Positions 16,582-26,235 of a stretch of DNA of 64,000 nucleotides are shown in pieces. Source of the DNA: Ruegeria arenilitoris (GTDB lineage: Bacteria > Pseudomonadota > Alphaproteobacteria > Rhodobacterales > Rhodobacteraceae). Each line of letters starts with the position of its first letter. Position 1 is the first letter of the stretch. The notes below the pieces were generated by a model that did not search any database, was not told the DNA's origin, and saw nothing but the letters and a program-made list of their open reading frames with translations. The stretch is from assembly GCF_013031355.1 (NCBI RefSeq), contig NZ_WPZO01000001.1, forward strand, positions 248,001-312,000, read 5' to 3'. Position numbers and translations under genes: made by a program.

Positions 16582-17693
16582 TGCACCAAACCGTACATGT
16601 AGAGCTGGGCGAACGCTCGTATGACGTGGAAATCGGTCCAGACCTGCTGGCGCAGGCAGGCACCCGGATCGCGCCGTTGCTGCACCGCCCCAAAGTGGCC
16701 GTTGTCACCGATGAAAACGTGAGCGCGCTGCATCTGGACGCTCTGCGCGACGGGTTGGCCGCTGCTGGGATCGAAATGACGTCGCTGACCTTGCCTGCGG
16801 GTGAGGCCACCAAAAGCTGGCCGCATTTTGAATGCACGGTCGAATGGCTGCTGGCGGAAAAGGTTGAACGTCGGGATGTAGTCATCGCCTTCGGCGGAGG
16901 TGTCATCGGTGATCTGGTCGGCTTTGCCGCTGCGGTTCTGCGGCGTGGAGTGCGGTTCGTGCAGATCCCGACCTCGCTGCTGGCGCAGGTGGACAGTTCG
17001 GTCGGCGGCAAGACCGGGATCAACGCACCGCAGGGTAAGAACCTGATTGGCGCGTTCCATCAGCCGTCTCTGGTGCTGGCCGATACTTCGGTTCTTGGCA
17101 CAATGACCCAGCGCGATTTCCTGTCGGGTTATGGCGAGGTGGTGAAATACGGCCTGCTGGGCGATGCGGCGTTTTTCGAGTGGCTTGAGCAAAACGGAAC
17201 GGATGTTTCGGGCGGAGACATGGCCGCGCGGGTGCGGGCCGTGACTCGCTCGGTTCAGATGAAGGCCGATATCGTGGCGCGGGATGAGACTGAGCAGGGC
17301 GACCGCGCGCTGCTGAACCTCGGCCATACATTCTGTCACGCGCTTGAGGCTGCGACCGGCTATTCCGACCGCCTGCTGCACGGCGAAGGCGTAGCCATCG
17401 GTTGTGCGCTGGCGTTCGAATTGTCTTCGCGCCTTGGCCTGTGCTCGCAAGAGGACCCAAGCCGCGTTCGCGCCCATCTACGGGCGATGGGGATGAAAAC
17501 CGATCTGGCCGACATTCCCGGAGAATTGCCGGGGGCCGAGGCGCTGGTCGATCTGATGGCGCAGGACAAGAAGGTTATCGACGGCCAGTTGCGGTTCATC
17601 CTGGCGCGCGGAATTGGTGAAGCGTTCGTCACCTCGGACGTCCCGCGTGAGGCGGTGATTTCCGTGCTGGAAGACGCTTTGGCGACGGTCTGA
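16581..17693 (+). CDS. aroB: 3-dehydroquinate synthase
   Basis: Converts DAHP to 3-dehydroquinate, the second step of the shikimate pathway, with NAD and a divalent metal. The 370-residue protein carries GGGVIGDLVGFAAA, the substrate loop SSVGGKTGIN, GKNLIGAFHQP, and the metal ligands in YGEVVKYG, LNLGHTFCHALE and LLHGEGVAIG. All expected residues are present. It is coupled to aroK, and its stop codon abuts that of the convergent M50 protease gene with no spacer. Confidence 0.97.
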   Translation: MHQTVHVELGERSYDVEIGPDLLAQAGTRIAPLLHRPKVAVVTDENVSALHLDALRDGLAAAGIEMTSLTLPAGEATKSWPHFECTVEWLLAEKVERRDVVIAFGGGVIGDLVGFAAAVLRRGVRFVQIPTSLLAQVDSSVGGKTGINAPQGKNLIGAFHQPSLVLADTSVLGTMTQRDFLSGYGEVVKYGLLGDAAFFEWLEQNGTDVSGGDMAARVRAVTRSVQMKADIVARDETEQGDRALLNLGHTFCHALEAATGYSDRLLHGEGVAIGCALAFELSSRLGLCSQEDPSRVRAHLRAMGMKTDLADIPGELPGAEALVDLMAQDKKVIDGQLRFILARGIGEAFVTSDVPREAVISVLEDALATV

Positions 17694-18764
17694 TCAGCGC
17701 CCGCGGATCACCATCAATTCACCGATGTTTTCGCGGGTGATATAGCCAACCATGTTCCCGGCTTGCGTACAGACCGCGATGGCCGGGGCGCCTTTGTGCA
17801 GCCCGTCCAGAACCGTCTCGAGCCCACTGGTCAGCTGCACCTGCGGAATATCCGTCACCATGACCAAGGTCGCCGGTTCCGAACGCGGAGCGTCCCCGGC
17901 CAAGGCGGTGAACAGCCGGTCGCGGGTGACGAAGCCCAAAAGATCGCCCGCTGAATCCAGCACCGGAAATTCATGTTGTGTGGTGTGAATGACGGCCTGA
18001 GCCGCGGTGGCCAGCGTGTCGGTCGGGGTCAGAGCGTGGAACTCGGTAATCATCGCATCCCGCGCCAGAACGCGCCGCACGATCGAGCGCATGGCCACGT
18101 CCTGGCTTTCGGAAGTGGCGGCGACAAAGACGAAAACTGCGATCAGGACCAAGATCGGGTTGCCGACGCTCAGACCCCAGAAACCGAACGCCACGGCGAC
18201 GATCTGACCGGCGAGGGCGGCGACTTTTGTGGCCTTGACCCGGTCCATCTTCAGGCACAGCAGGGCGCGGAACACCCGGCCACCATCCATTGGAAAGGCC
18301 GGGATCATGTTGAACGCCGCCAGCAGCAGGTTGACATAGGCCAGTCGGTTCAAAAGCCCGGGGCCGGTCGAGTCGATCTGTGCCAAGGTATCAAGCGGCA
18401 TACCTGCGCCGAGAACGACCAGTATCATCCAGATCACAAAGTTCACGGCAGGCCCGGCAAGGGCGACCCAGACCTCTTGCATCGGCTTTTCCGGCATCCG
18501 TTCCAGCCGGGCCAGCCCACCAATGGGCAGCAGGGTGATATCGGGGGTCTTGATACCATAGCGCCGCGCCATCAGCGCGTGGCCGAACTCATGCGCGACG
18601 ACACAGGCAAACAGCGCCAACACGAAGATCAGGTTTTCGATGGCCGCTGGAACTCCACCGCTGGAATAGGCGGCAAAACCGACCCAAGCCAGCAGCAGGA
18701 AAAAGGTGACATGGACCCTCAGTTCCGACCCCAGTATCCGGCCGAGTGAGAAGGACCATGTCAT
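17694..18764 (-). CDS. Site-2-protease-family (M50) metalloprotease with CBS pair
   Basis: A 356-residue intramembrane metalloprotease. The zinc site HEFGH is at residues 58-62 in a transmembrane helix, and the second ligand motif is NMIPAFPMDGGRVFRALL around residue 165. About six hydrophobic helices precede two C-terminal CBS domains (about 225-350; LLGFVTRDRL and MVGYITREN). This matches the Rip3/YwhC-like subgroup, in which CBS domains may sense an adenine nucleotide. The substrate is unknown; family members cleave anti-sigma factors or membrane regulators. It sits 18 bases beyond ssb on the same strand. Confidence 0.92.
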   Translation of the reverse strand: MTWSFSLGRILGSELRVHVTFFLLLAWVGFAAYSSGGVPAAIENLIFVLALFACVVAHEFGHALMARRYGIKTPDITLLPIGGLARLERMPEKPMQEVWVALAGPAVNFVIWMILVVLGAGMPLDTLAQIDSTGPGLLNRLAYVNLLLAAFNMIPAFPMDGGRVFRALLCLKMDRVKATKVAALAGQIVAVAFGFWGLSVGNPILVLIAVFVFVAATSESQDVAMRSIVRRVLARDAMITEFHALTPTDTLATAAQAVIHTTQHEFPVLDSAGDLLGFVTRDRLFTALAGDAPRSEPATLVMVTDIPQVQLTSGLETVLDGLHKGAPAIAVCTQAGNMVGYITRENIGELMVIRGR

Positions 18765-18782
18765 GATATGTCTCCGTTTGGT

Positions 18783-19289
18783 TTAGAACGGGATCTCGTC
18801 GTCGTCGATGCCGCCGGATGCCGGAGCAGGGGCACTGGACGGACCACCGTAGGGGTCGCCATAGCCGCCACCGGCCTGACCGCCGCCATAGCCGCCCGAC
18901 TGGCCACCATAGCTTCCGCCGCCGCCACCACCTTCACCGCGGGCGTCCAGCATCACCAGGGTCGAACCGAATCCTTGTAGGACCACCTCGGTCGAGTACC
19001 GATCCTGACCGGATTGATCCTGCCATTTGCGGGTCTGCAACTGGCCTTCAAGGTAAACTTTGGACCCTTTGCGCAGGTACTGCTCGGCCACGCGGACAAG
19101 CCCTTCGTTGAAAATCGCGACCGAGTGCCATTCGGTGCGCTCGCGGCGTTCACCGGTGTTGCGGTCTTTCCAGGTCTCGGACGTGGCGATGCGCAGGTTG
19201 CACACCTTGCCGCCGTTCTGGAATGTCCGGACCTCGGGATCGCGGCCAAGATTTCCGACCAGAATAACCTTGTTGACTGAACCCGCCAT
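18783..19289 (-). CDS. ssb: Single-stranded DNA-binding protein
   Basis: A 168-residue SSB. The OB fold (residues 1-110, beginning [20 protein letters not shown]) is followed by a glycine-rich linker ([18 protein letters not shown]) and the acidic tip DDDEIPF, which recruits replication and repair proteins. ATG 19289, preceded by GGGGA, is the normal SSB start; an in-frame ATG 19 codons earlier is not needed. It serves replication, recombination and repair. The lytic transglycosylase gene is divergent from it. Confidence 0.97.
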   Translation of the reverse strand: MAGSVNKVILVGNLGRDPEVRTFQNGGKVCNLRIATSETWKDRNTGERRERTEWHSVAIFNEGLVRVAEQYLRKGSKVYLEGQLQTRKWQDQSGQDRYSTEVVLQGFGSTLVMLDARGEGGGGGGSYGGQSGGYGGGQAGGGYGDPYGGPSSAPAPASGGIDDDEIPF

Positions 19290-19496
19290 GTATTTCCCCG
19301 TTCTGAATTGACGTTTGCGCGCCCGAATCTGGCGCAGTGTTTCCAAGCGACCCTATACGGCCTGCGTCGTGGTTGAAACACGGTTGATGTGGGTAACACT
19401 CAGCAAGAAAATACCAAGGCTTAGTTTACCAAGCTTTCATTTTTAAGTGAAATATCTATACTCCACAGAGTTCCTGAACGAGCGAGATTGGCGTTA

Positions 19497-20081
19497 ATGC
19501 GATTTCTGGTTAGTGGTTTTTTGATTATGTGCTTTGCTCTGGTCTCGGTTCCGGTGACTGCGCAGACGCTGTCGACAAAAAGCCGGAAGGACATTTTTCT
19601 TAAGCAAGCCAAGGTGTTGGATTCGCGTGCCGCAACCCAGTACCGCGATTCCGAGCGGCTAAAGCCCAAAAAAGCAAAGACCAGTGACAGCTTCAACAAG
19701 CGCTACACTGGTAAATACCGGGGACAGTATATGACCCTAGCCCGTCAGGCCGCGCGCAAGCACAACGTCCCGGAAGAACTCTTCCTACGTCTGGTACAGC
19801 AGGAAAGCGGCTGGAACCCCCATGCGAAATCGCACAAGGGCGCTTTGGGGCTGGCGCAGCTGATGCCCGGCACGGCGCGACTATTGGGTGTGAACCCGCA
19901 TGATCCGAAGCAGAACCTGGAAGGCGGGGCGCGGTATTTGTCCTGGCAGTATCGCAAGTTCAAATCCTGGCGTCTGGCGCTGGCTGCTTATAACGCCGGG
20001 CCGCAGGCTGTTGAAAAGCATGGCGGCATTCCCCCGTACAAAGAAACCCAGAACTATGTGAAAGTGATCTGGGGCGGCTAA
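19497..20081 (+). CDS. Secreted lytic transglycosylase (SLT family)
   Basis: From ATG 19497 the protein has 194 residues. A signal peptide (about residues 1-22, ending VTAQ) leads to a basic linker rich in Lys and Arg (30-80), then a Slt-type domain. The catalytic glutamate is Glu103 in [10 protein letters not shown]; the supporting motifs [22 protein letters not shown] and [12 protein letters not shown] are all present. It cleaves peptidoglycan glycan strands in the periplasm. A TTG three codons earlier is a weaker start. It is a single gene between divergent ssb and the convergent MFS gene. Confidence 0.93.
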   Translation: MRFLVSGFLIMCFALVSVPVTAQTLSTKSRKDIFLKQAKVLDSRAATQYRDSERLKPKKAKTSDSFNKRYTGKYRGQYMTLARQAARKHNVPEELFLRLVQQESGWNPHAKSHKGALGLAQLMPGTARLLGVNPHDPKQNLEGGARYLSWQYRKFKSWRLALAAYNAGPQAVEKHGGIPPYKETQNYVKVIWGG

Positions 20082-20094
20082 GCGTTCTTTTTTG

Positions 20095-21276
20095 TCACGT
20101 TGCACCGACTTCGCCGCGCTTGCGGAGTCTGGCCGTGATCAGCAATACCGTCAGCGCGCAGAGCATGGGCAGGCAAGCTGCAAGGATGGCGGTCTGGAAA
20201 CTGGAAAACTGCGCGATCATCCCAACCGACGGTCCGGCGATCAGGGCTCCGATAAACAGGCTGTTGACATAAAGCGCATTTGCCCGGGCCATGCGTCCGT
20301 TCGCGTAGCTCTGCACATAGGTTAGACTTACCCCGGCAAACAAACCGTAATAGGCGCCTTCAAGTGCGGCCCCGACGGCCATCGCGGACAACCCCGAGAC
20401 CTGCGACAAGACCAGAAATGCGCACAAACCCAGACCTCCGGACAGGATCAGCCCGGAAATGGGCGCAACCCGGCGCAGCAAGATCGGCGTGGCCAGGATG
20501 ATCATAATTTCGGTGGCCGTCTTGATCGAAAAGGACAAGCCGGGTGCGAAATCGGGCAGCCCGGCTTCGCGCACATAAAACAGGGGCAGAGCGCTGCTGC
20601 ACAGCACATGCGCGGCGGAAAAGAACAGGCAGGCGGTTACCGCCAGCCTCAAGGCGCGGTCGGCTCCCGAGTTGGTCTGGTGTGGTTTCTCGGCCATCTC
20701 GGCCCGGGCCGTGCGCGGCATTGTACGCCACCAGAGTGTCGCCCAGATTGCGGCCGCACCCAGCGCAAAGACAAATGTCCGATCCGCGCCCCATTGCCCA
20801 GCGACAAAAAACGCCAGCGCCGGACCCATCATCCAACCCAGCGAGGTCATCGCCCGCAGCCAAGCGTTGAACGAGGGTATGTCGAACCCAAAACGCTCGG
20901 CGCTGATGCGTCCGAAACTGTACATCGTCGACAACGAGCTGCTGCTGATGCTGAACCCCAGTACCCCGACGGTGACCAGCGTCCAGTAAGACGGCCAGAC
21001 CAGAACGGACAGCAATGCAACGACATACCCCGCGATAGACAGGCCGACCAGCGGCGCAAATCGCTGACCATTGTCCAGACGCGCGGCAAATTGACGGTTA
21101 AGCGTCACGGTCAACAGGATTGCCAGCGCGCTGTAGATACTGATTTGCCAGGGCGGGTGGCCCAGCTCTTGTACGATGTAAAACGGAATGAACGGAGCCG
21201 TCATGCTGGCGCAAAACGTGCCGGACAGGTGCAGGCCCAATATGGCCCGCGCGCGACCGTCGGAGAGGAGTGTCAT
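20095..21276 (-). CDS. MFS transporter, sugar-efflux (SetA) type
   Basis: From MTLLSDGRAR the protein has 393 residues with about 12 transmembrane helices. The overall pattern, including SMTAPFIPFYIVQELG in helix 1, FGRISAERFGFDIPSFNAWLRAMTSLGWMMGPALA and the second-half SIKTATEIMIILATP, resembles the sugar efflux transporter (SetA/SotA) branch of the major facilitator family. Substrate is not predictable. An upstream ATG at 21360 would add 28 polar residues with no ribosome binding site, so I use the later start. It converges on the transglycosylase gene 13 bases away. Confidence 0.85.
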   Translation of the reverse strand: MTLLSDGRARAILGLHLSGTFCASMTAPFIPFYIVQELGHPPWQISIYSALAILLTVTLNRQFAARLDNGQRFAPLVGLSIAGYVVALLSVLVWPSYWTLVTVGVLGFSISSSSLSTMYSFGRISAERFGFDIPSFNAWLRAMTSLGWMMGPALAFFVAGQWGADRTFVFALGAAAIWATLWWRTMPRTARAEMAEKPHQTNSGADRALRLAVTACLFFSAAHVLCSSALPLFYVREAGLPDFAPGLSFSIKTATEIMIILATPILLRRVAPISGLILSGGLGLCAFLVLSQVSGLSAMAVGAALEGAYYGLFAGVSLTYVQSYANGRMARANALYVNSLFIGALIAGPSVGMIAQFSSFQTAILAACLPMLCALTVLLITARLRKRGEVGAT

Positions 21277-21361
21277 AAAATGCTCGCTATGAAATCGTGA
21301 CCACCAATTGCAAACCGGCGGAGTTCTAAGCGCTATTAGAGCTACGTTTAAAAATATCACA

Positions 21362-21390
21362 AGGGGCGCCGGTGTGTTTCCGACGCCCCT
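21362..21390 (-). terminator. Terminator of the oligopeptide ABC operon
   Basis: An 11-bp stem with one mismatch (AGGGGCGCCGG against CCGACGCCCCT) and a 7-base loop lies 19 bases past the ATPase stop codon. Read on the minus strand it is followed by TTGTGATATTTTT. Confidence 0.75.
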
Positions 21391-21408
21391 GATCTGTGGT
21401 TTCTTGAT

Positions 21409-23496
21409 TTACTCGGCTGCGATTTTAATGACCGGCTCCATGCGGGCCAGAATCTCTTCGGACAGGTGGCATTTGACCTGATGACCGTCGGCCAGAGTTT
21501 TCACTGGCGGCACATCGCGCTCACACATCCCGCCCGGAACTTCGGACTTCCACCGGCACCGCGTCTGAAATGGACACCCCGGGGGTGGGTTCATTGCCGA
21601 CGGGATATCCCCTTCCAGCACGATATGCTGCTTTTCAATCGATGTGTCCGCGATGGGAACAGCGCTCAGCAACGCTTCGGTATAGGGGTGGTAGGGTGGG
21701 GCAAAGACCTGGTCCGTTGTGCCTAGTTCGACCACGTGGCCCAGATACATCACCATCACCCGGTCACTGAGATAGCGGACAATGGACAGGTCGTGGCTGA
21801 TGAACAGCAGCGTGGTCTTGTGCTCGCGCTGAATCTCCATCAGCAGATCAGTCACCGCCGCCTGCACGGACACGTCCAACGCCGAGACCGGTTCGTCCGC
21901 AACCACGATCCGGGCATCCCCGGCAAAGGCGCGGGCGATCCCGACGCGCTGTTTCTGCCCGCCCGACAATTGGCGGGGCATTCGCTCTGCAAAGGCGCGG
22001 GGCAGTTTTACCAGATCCAGCAGTTCCAGCATCCGCTTCTTACGCTCGGCCTCGGACTTGCCGACGCCGAAGATTTCCAGCGCGCGGATGATTTGACGGC
22101 CCACGGTCATCGAGGGATTCAAAGTGTCAAACGGGTTCTGGAACACCATCTGCACTTCGCCCACGGTCTTGGCGTCGCGTTCCTCGATTGGCACGGCCTC
22201 GATATTTCGGTTGTCCAACAGGATTTGGCCATCCGTGGCTGTCTCAAGCCCCATCAACACCTTGGCGAAGGTGGACTTGCCGCAGCCGGATTCACCCACG
22301 ATGGCCAGCGTCTCAGACTCATGCGCCTCGAAACTGAGCGTTTCGTTGGCTTTGACCACCTTGGTCTCGCCACCGCCGAACAGGGCATTCGCGGCCACCT
22401 CATAGTATTTCTTGAGGTTGTCCATCTTCAGCACGGTGCGGCCGATTTCGCCTTTTTCTTTCTGCTCACCCACGGTGATCGGAGCGTTCCAGTCGATCTC
22501 CTTGAACTTCAGACATCGCGTGTGGTGGCGGTCATTGCCCGGCACCGGCTCCATCAGAATGTTCTGAGCATCACAACGACCTTCTTCGAAATAGTCGCAG
22601 CGCGGGCCAAAGTTACAGCCAGGCGGACGTTCGTGGGGCAGGGGAAAGTTCCCCGGAATGGCCACCAGCGGGCGCGCGTTCTTGTCCGCCCCTGGCAGAG
22701 GGATCGAGCGGAACAGCGCCTGGGTATAGGGGTGCTGCATCTCGTCGAACACATCGTGGATCGAGCCGCGCTCGACCGCCTCACCCGAATACATCACACA
22801 CAGTCGGTCGCAGGTTTCCAGAACCAGCCCGAGGTTGTGTGAGATAAACAGCATCGACGTGCCGTATTTCTTGCCCAGATCCTTAACCAGTTCGACCACG
22901 GCGGCCTCAACCGTCACGTCCAGAGCAGTGGTCGGTTCGTCCAGGATCAACAGCGCCGGTTTTGACATTAGCGCCATCGCGATGACAATCCGCTGCTGCT
23001 GGCCGCCCGACAACTGGTGTGGGAACGAATTCAACATCCGCTCGGGGTCGGGCAGGCGGACGTCGGTGACCACTTCCAGCGCGCGGGCATAAGCCTCGTC
23101 CTTGCTGACGCCCTCGTGGATCATCGGCACTTCCATCAACTGCTTGCCGATCTTCATCGCAGGGTTCAGTGAGGCCATCGGCTCCTGATAGATCATCGCG
23201 ATTTCGTTGCCGCGAATGTCGCGCAACTCTTCGGTGGTCATTTCCGAAAGGTCGCGGCCCTTGAACTTGATCGAGCCACCAACGATGCGGCCGTTCTTGC
23301 CAAGGTCTTGCATGACCCCCAAGGCCACGGTGGACTTGCCACAGCCGGACTCGCCCACCAATCCGACGGCTTCGCCGGGCTGAACACTGACCGAGAAATC
23401 CATCACGGCAGGGATTTCCCTCAGACGGGTGAAAAACGAAATCGAGAGCTTGTCGATCTCTAGAATAGGCCCGTCATAATCCGCCAGTTTGTTCAT
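21409..23496 (-). CDS. Fused dual-ATPase subunit of an oligopeptide-type ABC importer
   Basis: A 695-residue protein made of two complete DppD/DppF-type ATPases in tandem. The first (about residues 10-330) has Walker A VGESGCGKST and signature LSGGQQQR; the second (about 355-690) has Walker A VGESGCGKST and signature LSGGQKQR. Each half ends with the oligopeptide-binding C-terminal extension, including the cysteine-containing motifs PPGCNFGPRC and PPGCPFQTRC, which in some homologues hold an iron-sulfur cluster. It energises the two permeases encoded upstream. It is the last gene of the operon and is separated from the permease gene by a GC hairpin. Confidence 0.95.
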   Translation of the reverse strand: MNKLADYDGPILEIDKLSISFFTRLREIPAVMDFSVSVQPGEAVGLVGESGCGKSTVALGVMQDLGKNGRIVGGSIKFKGRDLSEMTTEELRDIRGNEIAMIYQEPMASLNPAMKIGKQLMEVPMIHEGVSKDEAYARALEVVTDVRLPDPERMLNSFPHQLSGGQQQRIVIAMALMSKPALLILDEPTTALDVTVEAAVVELVKDLGKKYGTSMLFISHNLGLVLETCDRLCVMYSGEAVERGSIHDVFDEMQHPYTQALFRSIPLPGADKNARPLVAIPGNFPLPHERPPGCNFGPRCDYFEEGRCDAQNILMEPVPGNDRHHTRCLKFKEIDWNAPITVGEQKEKGEIGRTVLKMDNLKKYYEVAANALFGGGETKVVKANETLSFEAHESETLAIVGESGCGKSTFAKVLMGLETATDGQILLDNRNIEAVPIEERDAKTVGEVQMVFQNPFDTLNPSMTVGRQIIRALEIFGVGKSEAERKKRMLELLDLVKLPRAFAERMPRQLSGGQKQRVGIARAFAGDARIVVADEPVSALDVSVQAAVTDLLMEIQREHKTTLLFISHDLSIVRYLSDRVMVMYLGHVVELGTTDQVFAPPYHPYTEALLSAVPIADTSIEKQHIVLEGDIPSAMNPPPGCPFQTRCRWKSEVPGGMCERDVPPVKTLADGHQVKCHLSEEILARMEPVIKIAAE

Positions 23497-23543
23497 CTGT
23501 GTTTCTCCTTGCGAGAGTCAGGGGCGTCCCCGTCATCTGGCTA

Positions 23544-23580
23544 AAAATATCTCGGGGGTCCGGGGGCAGAGCCCCCGGCC
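23544..23580. repeat. Roseobacter-type intergenic GC hairpin
   Basis: An 8-bp perfect stem (CCGGGGGC/GCCCCCGG, 3-base loop) flanked by a TATCTCGGGGGT tail with a T-rich stretch on the minus strand. I recognise this combination as a motif that recurs between genes in Rhodobacterales. Only this copy is in the window. Here it separates the permease from the ATPase gene and may act as a partial terminator or mRNA stabiliser. Confidence 0.5.
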
Positions 23581-23589
23581 GCGATCACA

Positions 23590-25053
23590 TCAGTCTTTCA
23601 GACTTTCTTCGCGCAGACCGTCAGCCAGCAGGTTCAAACCAAGAACCAGTGACAACAGCGCCAGCGCGGGCGGCAGGGCCGGGTGCAGATAGATCGACAA
23701 TAGCTTGCGCCCCTCGTTGATCGTCGAACCCCAATCCGGGCTTTCCGGCGGCAGTCCAAGGCCAAAGAAGCCCAAGGTTCCCAAAAGGATGGTGGTGTAG
23801 CCAATCCGCAGACAGAAATCGACGATCAGCGGACCACGGGCGTTGGGGAGGATCTCCCACAGCATGATGTACCATGGGCCCTCACCACGGGTCTGCGCCG
23901 CAGCCACGTAGTCACGCGTTTTGATGTCCAACGCCAGGCCACGGACGATACGGAACACAGTAGGCGAGTTCACGAATACCACCGAGACGAACACCACAAG
24001 GATGCCTCCGGGGATGTCGAACAGATCCAGATAGGTCGGCAGACCCCAGATTCCGTAAGTGTCGGTATTGATGATGTAGCCACCGGTCGAGATCAGCGAC
24101 AGGTACAGCCACAACGCGATGCCCAATACTCCGATCAACAGCGGGGTGCGGAAGCTCGGCCTTGTGTAAAAGCGCGAGTTCAGCAGGACCGCGAGGAACA
24201 GGATCGGGAACACAAACAACACCGCCGCCATGTAGTTCGGCACTCCGGTCGCCACGATTTCCGGCGTGACCAGCAGATAGAACAGCAAGATCACCGGGAA
24301 GGCGAGGATCAGGTTGGCGAGGAACGACAGGAAGGTGTCCAGACGACCGCCATAGAACCCGGCGGGCAGGCCCAGAGTGATCCCGACCATGAAGGCAAAC
24401 ATGGTCGCAAGCGGAGCAATCTGCACCACGATCCATGCGCCCTTGACCATACGGCTGAACACATCGCGGGCGAGGTTGTCGCCGCCCAGCAGGTACCAGG
24501 CATATTCACCCTCACCGACAGAAGGCAGCGGCGTTCCGGGGACCTTGTTCTTCATGCCCGACACCTGATCCAGAGGGTCATGGGTGATGATCAGGTCCAT
24601 GGCGCCGAAGATGCCGGTAAAGACCCAGAACATCACAAGGCCAAAGCCGATCATACCAATGGGGCTGTCGAACAGTTTGCCGTACAGGCCCAGCTTGCGT
24701 TTGAATGCAATCGACATGGCAAACAGGATGACCAGCGACAGCCAGACAGGCAGGAACTGCTGTGAGATCGCGCCGATGATGCCCGCGCTGGTGCCCATGA
24801 GGATGCCCAGCACGATATAGGCCAAGGCCAGCGCAACACAGGCCGCAAAGCTGTATCGCAGCGCCTTCTGCGTCAGTCCGCGCAGCCCCGAGCCTGAGCT
24901 GATCGTACCATCGACATTCACGCTGACCGGGGTTTCCGGCAGCACGATACTGCCGAGGATCCAGACAACGAGCGATACCAGAAGAGCCGCAATCGCGATC
25001 ATCAGCAACGGGTTCAGGAGGGCGATAGAGCCGGTCCAGGTAAGTGGTTCCAT
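23590..25053 (-). CDS. ABC importer permease, DppC-like, with extended N-terminus
   Basis: A 487-residue membrane subunit of the oligopeptide-type importer. The C-terminal half has the EAA-type coupling loop (DYVAAAQTRGEGPWYIMLWEILPN) and the DppC ending (LGFFGLGLPPESPDWGS, NLLADGLREE). It is about 180 residues longer than standard DppC: four extra hydrophobic helices precede the usual N-terminal segment, and there is a hydrophobic insertion around residues 270-360 with the loop STGGYIINTDTYGIW. The last ten residues are standard. It sits 13 bases after the partner permease gene. Confidence 0.92.
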   Translation of the reverse strand: MEPLTWTGSIALLNPLLMIAIAALLVSLVVWILGSIVLPETPVSVNVDGTISSGSGLRGLTQKALRYSFAACVALALAYIVLGILMGTSAGIIGAISQQFLPVWLSLVILFAMSIAFKRKLGLYGKLFDSPIGMIGFGLVMFWVFTGIFGAMDLIITHDPLDQVSGMKNKVPGTPLPSVGEGEYAWYLLGGDNLARDVFSRMVKGAWIVVQIAPLATMFAFMVGITLGLPAGFYGGRLDTFLSFLANLILAFPVILLFYLLVTPEIVATGVPNYMAAVLFVFPILFLAVLLNSRFYTRPSFRTPLLIGVLGIALWLYLSLISTGGYIINTDTYGIWGLPTYLDLFDIPGGILVVFVSVVFVNSPTVFRIVRGLALDIKTRDYVAAAQTRGEGPWYIMLWEILPNARGPLIVDFCLRIGYTTILLGTLGFFGLGLPPESPDWGSTINEGRKLLSIYLHPALPPALALLSLVLGLNLLADGLREESLKD

Positions 25054-25066
25054 GATCTATCCCTCC

Positions 25067-26113
25067 TTACGAAATACGGATGCGCGGGTTGAGGTAGACA
25101 TAGCCGATATCCGAGATCAGCTGCGTCACCAGCACCACAAAGACCGACACGACCGAGATCGCCAGCAGCAGCTGAATGTCGTTGTTGCCCGCCGCCTGAA
25201 CCAGCGCCCAGCCAAAGCCCTTGTAGTTGAACAGGGTCTCGACGATCACGACGCCGTTCAGCAGCCAGGGGAACTGCAGCATGATGACGGTAAAGGGCGC
25301 GATCAGCGCGTTGCGCAGCGCGTGTTTCATCACGATGTTCGAGAAGGACACACCTTTCAGGCGCGCGGTTCGGATATATTGCGCCGTCATCACCTCGGTC
25401 ATCGAAGCACGGGTCATTCGGGCGATATAGCCCATCCCATAAAGCGCAATGGTCAAAACCGGCAGGAAGAAGTTCTCAAAAGTTGGGTTCTCCATCGCCT
25501 GTGTTGCCGTGCCTTTGAACCATTTCAAGCCCACGGCGGATGAGGTGAAGATGGCGATGAAAATCACGCCCGACACATATTCCGGTGTCGCCGTGGTGGT
25601 GATCGCAAAGGTCGACAGGGTCCGGTCGGTGGCCGAACCTTCCTTCATTCCAGCCAGAACGCCAAGGATCAGTGCCGAAGGGACCATCAGCAACATCACC
25701 CAGAACATCAGCCTGCCGGTCAAGCCCAGACGGGTTCCAACAACGGTCGACACTTCCTGTTTGAAAACAGTGGAGTAGCCCCAATACCCTTGCAGGATGC
25801 CGCAGAACCTGGGGGCATCTTCTGCGGACTGACCCGGCAAAATACATCTGCCCAGAACCGTGCCGTCCTCATTCGTGTGCCGATAGGACGGAAGAACGCC
25901 CAGCCATTCGCCGTATTTGACCGGCATCGGCTGAAGATACCCGTTCTTTTCCAGATAGCTTTCAACCTGCTCATCCGACATCCGGAAATTGCCCTGCGTT
26001 TTCGCGAGCTTTTCAAGGTTCGGATATAGGTTTGTAAGGAAAAAGACTAAGAATGTCAGACATAATGCTGTCATGAGCATGATGCCGACACGCTTTAGAA
26101 TGAAAAGTCCCAT
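25067..26113 (-). CDS. ABC importer permease, DppB-like
   Basis: A 348-residue inner-membrane permease starting MGLFILKRVGIML, the typical DppB opening; the in-frame ATG 15 codons upstream is rejected for that reason. A large periplasmic loop (about residues 30-135) includes two cysteines (GRCILPG and PRFCGIL) that could pair. The coupling motif lies in YIRTARLKGVSFSNIVMKHALRN, and the protein ends with the usual DppB tail (DIGYVYLNPRIRIS). It pairs with the DppC-like subunit downstream. Confidence 0.94.
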   Translation of the reverse strand: MGLFILKRVGIMLMTALCLTFLVFFLTNLYPNLEKLAKTQGNFRMSDEQVESYLEKNGYLQPMPVKYGEWLGVLPSYRHTNEDGTVLGRCILPGQSAEDAPRFCGILQGYWGYSTVFKQEVSTVVGTRLGLTGRLMFWVMLLMVPSALILGVLAGMKEGSATDRTLSTFAITTTATPEYVSGVIFIAIFTSSAVGLKWFKGTATQAMENPTFENFFLPVLTIALYGMGYIARMTRASMTEVMTAQYIRTARLKGVSFSNIVMKHALRNALIAPFTVIMLQFPWLLNGVVIVETLFNYKGFGWALVQAAGNNDIQLLLAISVVSVFVVLVTQLISDIGYVYLNPRIRIS

Positions 26114-26196
26114 ATTGGCCCCTGTTGGTAGGCTAGCGCCAAGGCCGTTCGGCCCCACGCGTTGCTGTTTTTTTTGTCGCCGCGTTCAGGACGAAA

Positions 26197-26221
26197 AGGC
26201 CGCGCCGTTGTGGCGCGGCCT
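26197..26221 (-). terminator. Attenuating terminator between binding-protein and permease genes
   Basis: A perfect 10-bp stem (AGGCCGCGCC/GGCGCGGCCT, 5-base loop) lies 15 bases after the stop codon of the binding-protein gene and is followed on the minus strand by TTTTCGT. Partial termination here would give more binding protein than permease, as is usual for ABC importers. Confidence 0.8.
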
Positions 26222-26235
26222 GCTCAGGTTTCGGC

